Source of the DNA: Physcomitrium patens
Taxonomy: Eukaryota > Streptophyta > Bryopsida > Funariales > Funariaceae
Length of the DNA: 64,000 nt
Assembly: GCF_000002425.4 (NCBI RefSeq)
Contig: NC_037257.1
Location: 15,696,708-15,760,707, forward strand
Reading direction: 5' to 3'
The translations under genes were made by a program, and so were the position numbers. Below, piece after piece: positions 26,717-36,778 of this stretch. The notes beneath the pieces are model-generated. The model had not been told where the DNA came from. It did not search any database and worked only from the letters and a program-made list of their open reading frames with translations. Position 1 is the first letter of the stretch. Each line of letters starts with the position of its first letter.

Positions 26717-27625
26717 AATTGTTAAGAATATACTTATAACATTGGAATTTTATCTTTTTTTGATTAAAAATAGATTAGAACTTTTTCTTGATACAACATA
26801 AGTGTATTAAAATTTTCAAATTATCTTCTTCTAAACTAATATTATTTTAATGACGTGATCCAATATTGAATAATTTGAAAGCTTTTTTCGTGGATTTTTC
26901 ATCTATGTATAGAAAATATAATGTAGTTTGTGTTGCAATAAATAAGATTCATATTTTGTGATAAAAAATCAATCTATAATATTATATATTTTATAATTTA
27001 GTTAAATTATAATTAATATTAAATAAAATAATATTACATTCATTATTAAAAAAATTATGAATAATAATATAAAGTAATAAAATTGATGCTCTGTTTATTT
27101 GATCCTCAAATATTAAGTCAAATAATTGATTTTTCTATAAAATGTGACAATCAATTTTTTTAATTTTAATCTAAAAAATACATAAATAAGACTTAATGTT
27201 ATTACAATTCAATGACAATACCAACATCTTTTCAACACATACCTTTAGAAGTAGATAATATATAAATTAATATGGTATGTTTCAAACCTCTTACTGAGTA
27301 AGAAAAGATTCATTGTTATTATAAAGGATTATATTTTTACTATAGAAAATTAAAGCACACTATTCAATATTATCCAAAGAAGCAATGCAATCATATAATA
27401 AAAAGTATGATTGTCAAAGAAGACAGTATGTCAAAAAATAAGTTTGTCCAATTACAATAAGAACCATGCTGTTAGAATCTTATACAATACCTAATGAAGG
27501 TCTTATTCTCTCTTCAAAATATTCTCTTTATTTTATAATAGATGTTAGTTTAGGATCTAAACATCACAAAGCCTCAATTTTTTTTTAAATAAAGAGTTTC
27601 TTAAAAGATATAATATAATTTTAAT

Positions 27626-27648
27626 AATATATATATATATATATATAT
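27626..27648. repeat. (TA)n microsatellite
   Basis: Uninterrupted AT dinucleotide run within element J. Confidence 0.95.
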
Positions 27649-30600
27649 TCATATAGAAGTCATAGATAGTCATCCGCTATTTTTTAAAAATATTATTTAT
27701 AAAATATTTCTTTTAGAAGTAATAACTAATGGTGATAGTGGCTTTGTGCTATTTAATGTCATTAAATCTCTTTCTAATCTAATCATTTTAAATTCATTAT
27801 AGTTAAAAAATTATAATCTTTAAATACATTAGATTTTTTATAGTCTTAATTTTTTTTAAAAGATAACTAAGAGTATAATTAATCAAGTAGAAAATTATAA
27901 GTCTAATACAACCAAACTTGTATGTGTAAGTGGAAAAACTTTCTTGCATGTTGTAAAAAAATGATCACCTTATGTCATTTATACTACACTTTTTTCTAAT
28001 TGTGGAAAGACTTCAAATGGCATTTCTAATCAATATCAAGATTTTTAAGATATATTTAAGAAGAAGAATGCATGTACTCTTTTAGAACATTGTTCTAATG
28101 ACTATTCAATTGATCTTTAAGAAAAAACTCAACTGACATTTAGACCAATCTATAATTTATCATAAAATGAGTTGGCTGAACTCAAAGAATATATTGAAGA
28201 GAATTTTGCTGAAAACTTCATATACCATTCTAAATCTCTAGCAAAGCTCTAATTTTATTTATAAAGAAAAATGATAGATCATTACAAATGTGTGTCAATT
28301 ATTAAAGATTCAATAAGATCACTATTAAAAATAGGTACTGGCTACCTTTGATATCTGAACTTTTTAATTAATTGAATGAAGCTAAGATCTATACAAAAGT
28401 AGATCTACAAAGGACATACAATTTGATATGCTTCAAAGAAGGAGATGAATAAAAGACTATGTTTTGAACTAAGTATAGACATTTTGAATATAATGTCATA
28501 CTTTTTGGACTTATAAATGTACCAACAACTTTTCAACATCTAATAAATGATGTCTTTTAATAGTTTTTAGATGATTTAGTTATCTGTTATCTAAACAACA
28601 TCTTAGTCTATTCTAAGAACATAAAAGAATATGAACTTTATATTCATCATATATTACAAAAACTAAGAAATACAAGACTCTATTCTAAGATAAAAAAAAG
28701 TGTATATTTCAAAATATTCAAGTTGACTTTTTATGATATATTATTTCAAATGATAGACTTATGATGGATTTTAAGTAAGTTCAAATTATTATTAATTAGA
28801 AGATCTCAAAGATGATATAATATATCTAATATTTTTTGGAATTTGCTAAGTACTATCAGATCTTCATCAAGCATTTTTTTCAAGTTATAACTCTACTTAC
28901 ATATTTTACTTATAAATACAAACTTCAATAGAACCAAGAAAAAGAAGCAACATTCGAAGTTTTAAAACTAACCTTTGTTTTTACACCAATCTTGTATTGC
29001 GTCAATTTTTCTTAGATATTTTTTAAAGAAATAGATGCATTAGATTTTTTTTTGAATGTTATATTATTACAAATGGAAATAAATGATAAACTTCATTTAA
29101 TAGCTTTTCATTCTAAAGCATTTTTAGTAGTAAATATTAACTATAAGATCTACAACAAAGAATTTTTTGCAATTATAGATTTGTTTCAAGAATGGTACCA
29201 TTATCTAAAAAGTGCTTCTAATTTAATAACTATATATATGGATCACAAAAACCTTAAATATTTTATATCAACATGTATTTTGAATTATTTTCAAGCCTAC
29301 TAGAGCATGTCTTTATTAAGATTCAAATTTAAGATCACTTATTGACTAACAAAATAATAAGGTTTTTCAAACATACTCTTTAAATAATCTTACTTTGTAT
29401 AATCAAACATACTCTTTAAATAATCAAACAAAAGAAATATTTCTTTTGATCAATAATTGATAATTCTTTTGAATCCAAAGCATCTTCATCTTCAAGCAAT
29501 GAAACCAATATTAATTATTAATTCAATTTTTATAAAATAATTTTAATCAAGTATATCTTTTGTAATTCTTATTTGTGATATTAAAAAAAAAAAAAATCTT
29601 CAAAGTCTTATGATACTTTCAAGTTTGAATTCAAGAATAATCTATTACATTTCAAGTAATGCTTATATATTCCAAAAGATGAAGATCAATTATATATTCT
29701 TCAAGTTTATTACTACTTTCGAGTAGTAGGATATTTTTGGTACAATAAGACTTTGGAGCTAATATCTAAAAAAATTTGGTGGCTCCAAATATGAAAGGTG
29801 GTCAAAAATTTTATATAATCCTGTGATATTTGTTTAAGATCAAAAATTCTTTATCATCAATCTTATAAACTTCTTCATCCATTATCCATTCTAAAATAAC
29901 CACGGTCTTCTATTTCTATGGATTTTATTACAAGTCTTCCAATCTTAGATTTTTATGACTATATTTATGATTGTAGATCATTTCACCAAAATAGCACATT
30001 TTTACCATATATAAAATCTATCAGAAGTAAAGAAATAGCTAAGTTTTTCCTTGATAATATCTATTGCTATTATAAATTGACTAAAGATATTATATTAGAT
30101 AGAAAAATTCAATTTGTATCAAGATTTTAAAGATAGATATAATAATACCTTTGGCTTTTCATCCTCAAATTGATGGACAAACAAAGCATGTAAATTAAGT
30201 TTTGGATCAATATTTGAGGTATACCATCAACTATCAACAAAATGATTGAATAATATTTTTGCCATTAGCAAAATTTACTTATAATAATATAAAATATTCT
30301 TTTATATAATAAAAAAAATTAATAATTATAATTATCATCTATAAATTGATATTTTTGATATTTTAAAAATTAATAATTCTATAGTAGAAAATTCTAAAAA
30401 TCATTTATCTAAGCTACATACAATAATGAAGGCACTACTAAATGACGCTAAAGAACAATAATAGAATAACGTAGATGTCTATTGCAAAGAATGATTTCAT
30501 TTTTAGGTTGATAATAAGATATAATTATTTTATTATAATATTAAAATTATTTACCTTTGTAACAAATTGGATTATAATAAATTTGAATCATTTTTTATTT

Positions 30601-31501
30601 GTGAATAAGTCAATCTAATTGCTTATCAATTACATCTACTAAAGTCTATAAAAATCCATTCCATATTTCAAGTCTCTCTTTTGAAGCCATATAAGACAAT
30701 AAATATTTTGGAAAGAAGACAAATATGACCATCTCTTTTAGAAGTGGATAATAATCAAAAATTTTAGGTAGAAAAAGTCTTAGCCTTGAGATAGCATCGA
30801 CTTAAATTGAAACATCTTATTTATTTGTATAGATATAATATTAATAAATACACATAAAAGCCAGTAAAAATTCTTATACATGTACTAAAAAAAATCAAAG
30901 CTTTTAATCAATGACATTCATTAAAATCAAGATGAAAAATAACAAACCTTTGCTATAAAAGAAACATAATTTAAGAAAGATTGCATTCTACCTTCTATAT
31001 TTTTTTGTAGTTTTTGTATAATTGTGGCATTAAGAAAATTAAGAACCAACAGCCAATAAATTTGACTCAAGAGCCATAATTTTTTGACTTATTGGACAAG
31101 GCATTATAATTATCATAGCCTTCAAGATGACATAATAGAGATGAAGACCTTCAAGAATGACATGTTCTTCTTTAAATAGATGGTGAAATATAACGTGTTT
31201 GATATCGCAACTTGAGAAGAGAATCTTGATATTTGGTGATTTCATTGAAGGTAGGAACGATTCCAAATAGTGTTACAAATATTATGTTAGAAAGAAGCTA
31301 CAAAAATATCAACAATGATCAAATAACATGATAGTCTTTTCACTTTGGAATGAGATATTACTAATAGTTGAAAGATCCTATCAACTATCTTTGAAGGAAA
31401 TAAAGATCAAAGTATGTGGCAAATATAATTTGATGGAATTTAGACTTCCTCAATATAAGATTAATGCTCTTTGTGGAACTTGTTTTTAAAAGGGGAGATA
31501 A

Positions 31502-31843
31502 TTTCAAAGACATATATTTATTGTAATTATTATCTAAGTAATATAAATAAATAGAAGTAAAAGTAGATTAATTTTATAATATCTTTTAAAAAAGCTTCTT
31601 AAAAACTTTATAGATATTGCTCTGACTTTATATGTATTTGTAGTTGATAGGTAGATTAGAAACTTAGTCAAAAAATTAACTATACGTTAAATGTGTTGAT
31701 AGCTTGTAGAAAAAGCTAACTATTTGGTGCTTATATAAAAAAACTTGTCTTGCAAGTTAAGATATATATTGTACAAAGTCAATACATTTTAGAGGTTATA
31801 TAGAACGTCGCCACATAGCTCTTAAGTAGATAGTATATATAGA
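31502..31843 (+). repeat. Element J right LTR, truncated
   Basis: Begins after a purine tract (aaaaggggagataa) with a decayed TGTCAAAGAC start. It is homologous to the first 340 bp or so of the 550-bp LTR and stops shortly after the TATA box, where reverse element K begins. Confidence 0.75.
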
Positions 31844-32580
31844 AGTCAAATTTGAGGAGGATAATCAATATCCTCTAATATCAAATAAAAAATTCTATTC
31901 TTTTTGAAAAAAATAATCAATATTAGAAGAAAAAAATACTAGTTTAAAAGTAAATAATTAATAATCTTTAAAATATAATAATAAAATTCAAATAATCCAC
32001 TCACTTCTAAAAAAACAAGAATAATGAATTAGCACTCTTGTTAAACTATCAAGGATATGAATTGCAAATAATAAAACTATCAATACATTCTCGTGTCTCT
32101 AAAAAAGAATAAACATTATTCAAAGATAATATAGTATTAGACCTAGAATGACTATTTCCAAAAACAAGACAATTGGAGACTCTTAAAACAAGATTACGAA
32201 CAAAAAAGGCATTGACAAGAGTAAGGAAGACTTTACTCTTGTTTCCATATATACTATCTAAGTAAGAGTTATATGGAAAGGTTCTAAAGGACCTTTGACA
32301 TATATCCAACTTGCAAGACATGTGTTTAACTTATAAAACAAGTTTTTTATATATGCATCATATTGCCAACTTATACTATAAATCATCATGTATAAGACAT
32401 GATCAACTTATAGGCTAAATTTTTAACCTATCAATCAACTACAAATATGTATAATTCAAATTTGTATCTAAGAAGCTTCTAAGAAGGTTTTTTACAAGAT
32501 AATATTAAATCTACTTATATTTTATTTTTATATCTAATATTTCTTATTTAGATAAATATATATATTTATAACATCTATAT
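31844..32580 (-). mobile_element. Element K: reverse chromovirus 5' end (leader plus LTR)
   Basis: The minus strand shows a 5' LTR (about 32580-32047) followed by leader and early gag sequence (32046-31844) like the same region of H. Inside the LTR, TTGACAAGAGT (32212-32222) is the transcript-start motif. ACTCTTGTTAA (32034-32044) just outside the LTR is its partner with a single mismatch. The rest of the element is absent. Confidence 0.7.
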
Positions 32581-33270
32581 ATTATTTATACTAAATTTAA
32601 ATATATAATCTTATATAAGACTATGAATAATTAATAACTTATATTATTATATTTTAATAAGTTATACTTTTAATAAATAAATTAGAAATATTAAAAAATT
32701 AATAAAAAAGAAGTTAAAATTACTTTATAAAATATAAACACCAAAAGAATTTTGACTATGTAATAAAACATCATGCACACAAATAAAAACAAAGTAGATA
32801 TAAGATATAAAAATAAAATCATTACATATATACATAGCATACATAAATAATACAAAGACACATTCTTCCAAAATCACATTGGTTTAAATCAAAGACTTAC
32901 CTTAGATTTGCACAAAGAACCAATGCAATTTGGAAAGAAGAATCTTATCTTTGAGATGCATAATATTTGTCCAAGGCCTACTAAGCTTAGTGAGCCAATC
33001 CTAAGCAACCTAGAATTAAACTATCCAACAAAAGTAGATCTATTTTAATGAAGTTGATGGAGTTAGTACCCATGTGCCATATTAGATGTCTCTATTAAAT
33101 AGAAAGTAATATATTATCTATAGCCAATAATTGCCATAATTACATATCATTCCAAATACAATCTACTTTGATTATTGTTCAACATTACAACACCTCAACT
33201 TAATAAAATATGATAATTTACTCCACTAGCCTACATGCAATATTTCTTACGATTGTTAAATAGAAGTTTA
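32581..33270. other. AT-rich intergenic sequence, nothing recognised
   Basis: No coding remnant, LTR or structured repeat can be supported. It separates the chromovirus pile from the GC-richer host segment. Confidence 0.6.
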
Positions 33271-34650
33271 TTTCACATTTTTTGCAACAACAAAAGTTGA
33301 CAATCATCAATCCAACATTGCTAAGTAAAAATCATTCTCATCACTTAAACTCCTCTGAAACACATCATGAAATCCCTACAAAGGTCCTAATTACTAAACC
33401 AACCTCGCCCTGCAATCCTAAACCAAATCCGCTGCACCTTGTGGGTTCAGGGAAAACTCACTTGGTGATGACTTAGTGATGTCATCAGATAGCATGCGCG
33501 CCTCCGCATTATTGCGTCTAGACGGCTTGACAACCGAGATGTCTAACCACTGGCAGCTCTACCTCACAGCTGACTGATAAGATGCATCTTTGCAGTAAAT
33601 GCAATGAAAAGGAGTGGCCAGAGAGCAGAGGCGTGAAGCTAGAGCAACAATAGACAACCTTGCAGTTTGTGAAAGAGCAAAAGAGTTATTGGATCTGGCC
33701 TACCACACAACCTGCAGGGGCTGCCTGAAATTGAAGATGTTAGCTAATCGGCTCACTGTTGGCACATTGCATGACTGTGTTTGGATACTCATTTTTTAGA
33801 AGTTATCCTCAGTTTTATTGTCTTCATACACTGCTCTGTTTTCTCCATTCGGCAGGTGGGTGATGGAGGGAGCATACTGGGGTACAGGATAGATATTGGG
33901 GAGAATACCTACGCAAATATGTTCAAATAGTCAAGTTTATCCCCGAAAGAGAATGGAACTGCTGATTTAACTCTCTTGTAAAAATGCTTTGGGGATTGGA
34001 TGTACTTATTAAAATATTGGAATACATGCTCCGCTGTCCGGAACCGTATTGACATTCTTGCAATGGAAACAGGTAAGTTCTAAACAGAACTCATGAATTT
34101 AAATCAACTGAAAAGCTTGTACAAGAATATAAACCCATTGCTAAGGAAACTGTTCAAGCCGTTTTGCCATGTTCTATGACTCTTCAGTGGCCGTTTGATG
34201 GGTGCTGATTCAACAGTAACGGTCAGAGCATAAAACAGCAGAAAGTCAAAATCACGTACCTTGCGGCAACACATGGACCAACTAACGACAGTCATACCAA
34301 AGACTACATTGAAGCCTAATCTATGAATTGGTCTAACTGAATCTTGCAATGGGAATTCCTCACAAAAGATCCTGAAGAATCCAGCAGGGTATACAAGTGC
34401 GCTAATACGAAGATCCACTAAACTCATCTTTACACTTTGCACAGCTTTCTTTACAATCTGCCGGGTGTTGTGTGGATACCATCCGTTCAAGATGATGCCC
34501 ATAATCGTCTCCAGATAGATTGGTTTGGTGGAGCCTGAAATGCAGGATCCGTGCCTCGCCACAGTGCAGTAGAGGTCCATTGACCTCCCCTGCTTGTGCT
34601 TTTCCTACGGCCAAGCAAACACATCATAAGCTCATATGTGTAAAGATTCG
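33271..34650. other. GC-richer single-copy segment of unknown content
   Basis: Base composition rises sharply and resembles the host gene's surroundings rather than the transposons. Open frames exist on both strands (plus about 33614-33799; minus 34104-34614), and a pyrimidine tract plus CAG near 33838-33856 could be a splice acceptor. I recognise no protein family and cannot link frames into a gene. It could be a host gene fragment, a noncoding transcript or flanking sequence. Confidence 0.4.
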
Positions 34651-34939
34651 AGTTTTATCATTTTACACGATCCTATGATTTTTCCTCATTGTTGATACTC
34701 CATTCACATGCATATCATTTCAAATGTACAGTGATTTGTGACAAGATGAATCCAGGATGATCAGTAGAGTGCTCCATTAAAATCATTTGCATTTTTCACT
34801 ATGCTCAAAAGCTAGCTCAAAGCAACTCTAGAGCCCCTATGCCTGACCAGCGATTCTATGTACTGTACATGAGTCCTCCATTAATTTAAAAAACAAAAAT
34901 CTCAAATCAACATTTAGATAAAGAATCCCTCCTGGTTTC

Positions 34940-35025
34940 ACTACGTAGCATCCGGCAGAGTGTCTGCAATTTATTTGCGATACACTAGACCAGGGAAGAG
35001 GTTCAAATCCCGATCCTTCGCAACA
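34940..35025 (+). repeat. Possible tRNA-derived SINE relic
   Basis: GGTTCAAATCC at 35000-35010 is a good RNA polymerase III B box. 'tagcatccggcagag' at 34946-34960, about 50 bp upstream, is a weak A box. The arms do not fold as a working tRNA. It lies just downstream of the SLT gene's stop codon on the opposite strand. Confidence 0.28.
34970..34975 (-). terminator. Candidate polyadenylation signal for the SLT gene
   Basis: AATAAA on the minus strand, about 160 nt after the stop codon at 35136-35138. The motif is common in AT-rich DNA, so this is only a plausible assignment. Confidence 0.3.
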
Positions 35026-35135
35026 CAACAGCTGTCCATCATCCATAATTCATTAGATTAATGCTTTTGATGTAAAGACCAATTTTATATGACATTCACC
35101 TAACCCAGGATTCGAGACAAATTCTAAATAAATAT

Positions 35136-36778
35136 TTAGATACAAGTTAAGTTGCGAAGTTTGTGAATCAAAACTGCGTTGGGATGAGGAATCTCATACT
35201 GAAGCTTGGGTGCAGTTGCTTGCAGATGGGCCAGATACTTTTGATAAAAAATCCCAGCTGATGGCTCTTCCACACCGTTGGGGCCTGAGTAGTAGGCCCG
35301 CAACACGAATTCATCTGTCCTAGGCCTGAACACAAAGCATTCGGCACCCAGGACCTCAGATATCGTAAGTTAAGTAGGAAATCGTCCATAATCACGTCAT
35401 GTGTAAGAATAGATTACAATTAGGATGTAGCAACATGACAGTACAAATATACAAGAAAAAATCCCAAGTATCTAATTAGTTAGCACGGGTAACAAAAGAA
35501 TGCAAAAAACGATCATAGGGTGGATAGGTTGGCACCTTCCATTATAAGTGCTTAGCCAACAAACATATGCTGCGCCAAAATACATTGCCAGGAATGGGTT
35601 GGAAAGATCATCTCTAGATCGTAACTTATATGACTTGAAGCCCATATCCCTACACCCCACATGCAAGTAATAGTGAAAATGCAACCGAAACCTTTGTTAG
35701 AGGACATAGCACAAGAACCTGATTACAAAAGTTTTAATAAAAAAACGAGATCATATCAGACAAATGTAAAAGTGTAGTACTTGTATAGCCAGGCAGCAGT
35801 TGGATACGCAGTTTGCATCACCCCTGAGATTCCATCAGCTCCATACAGCCGTCTTTTGCTACTGACCTCCGCAATTGTCCGCAGCATGATCTGCTCTCAA
35901 GAATAAAAAAACGAGAGGACGGGAAGGTCATCATTTTAAGATAAGTAAAGCAGATATCAAACTTTCAAAATATAGGGTCCTAATTGGCTGCCAACGAAAT
36001 CATGAAAATGAACTTGGAAGGTATCCAAATCAAATGCTACAAATGGCTTTCGTACGCCTACTTACGCAACAACTCCACATTTTTGCAAAACACCTTAAAA
36101 CCTTGACCAATGTCATTCACATGAGGGTTTTCAGAACAGTTAAATACCGGCGAAACTCGTTCAGCAAAATGTCGGAACACAACTATCTCCGCCACTGCCT
36201 GCAGCGTTAAGTTCAACAAAGATGATTATAGTCTGCTGATACAAAAACTCGGAATTGAACAGAGGATGTTTTATTTGAACAGACTCCAGGAATCAAAGGC
36301 CATGACGAGAAAACATGTGCAACTTCAGTTTCAAATCAGTCCCACCACATATTAACAGAAATTCCATACAGTCAAAGCTATGAGTTGAGAGAAGCTCAAA
36401 TTAGTGGCGGAATTATTTAGAAAGGATGGCATATGAAATAAGCCTGTTAGATCACTGTGCGCACTCCGCAGTATGTATCTATATATTGTTCGAGCTTCAA
36501 GCAATATTAAAGTTTCACAACTAGGTCCATAGCAATACATTCCACACGAAACAGATCAACAGGACAACAATAGATAATCACATGGCCAACCTAGACACAT
36601 CCACATACCTTCACTTCAGTAGTGGTCAAGTAAGGCCTAAGCTCTGCATCACGAGCAAATCTCACTTGACCTATTTTCTCATTTGAGTCTGTCCACTCCT
36701 TTTTAACTTGTGGGTGCCTCCACATTTCTTCCAAATCCTCAGGAGATGTTTTCTCATCCCAGTAAGTCCACTCTTTTT
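35136..36778 (-). other. C-terminal half of the SLT gene (exons 7-11), degenerate SLT copy
   Basis: Exon lengths 170, 51, 110, 114 and 190 nt; phases 0, 0, 2, 2, as in the first half. Residues 316-372 repeat the Trp-rich module ('EWTYWDEKTSPEDLEEMW', 'RPYLTTTEVK'). The SLT-like core has 'IAEVSSK' at 395-401 where the first half has 'IAEVESS', so the catalytic Glu seems lost. 'GVMQ' (412-415) and 'YYSGP' (475-479) replace GLMQ and YNGGP. The fold-maintaining 'YFGAAYVCWLSTYNG' block is kept. Likely a non-catalytic binding or regulatory module. Confidence 0.78.

Larger units (their letters stand above)
26169..31843 (+). mobile_element. Element J: forward Tcn1-like chromovirus, heavily decayed
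   Basis: Left LTR 26169-26716 (548 bp) and a truncated right LTR 31502-31843. Between them, in order: gag (about 26870-27470, with the end of a zinc-knuckle block), protease (about 27540-27800), RT (about 28060-28870), RNase H (about 28980-29390, 'LIAFHSKAF'), integrase (about 29680-30300, 'MDFITSLPI') and chromodomain-tail remnants (about 30690-30930). It follows E domain by domain but is far more AT-rich, with many breaks. Probably the same family as E and much older. Confidence 0.85.

Noticed and set aside
34104-34580. A 158-codon minus-strand open frame downstream of the SLT gene.
   Set aside because: No recognisable domain, and overlapping open frames exist in other registers. Kept only as part of an unassigned segment.
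34940-35025. A functional tRNA gene.
   Set aside because: B box present, but the T and acceptor arms do not pair as required. At most a SINE relic.
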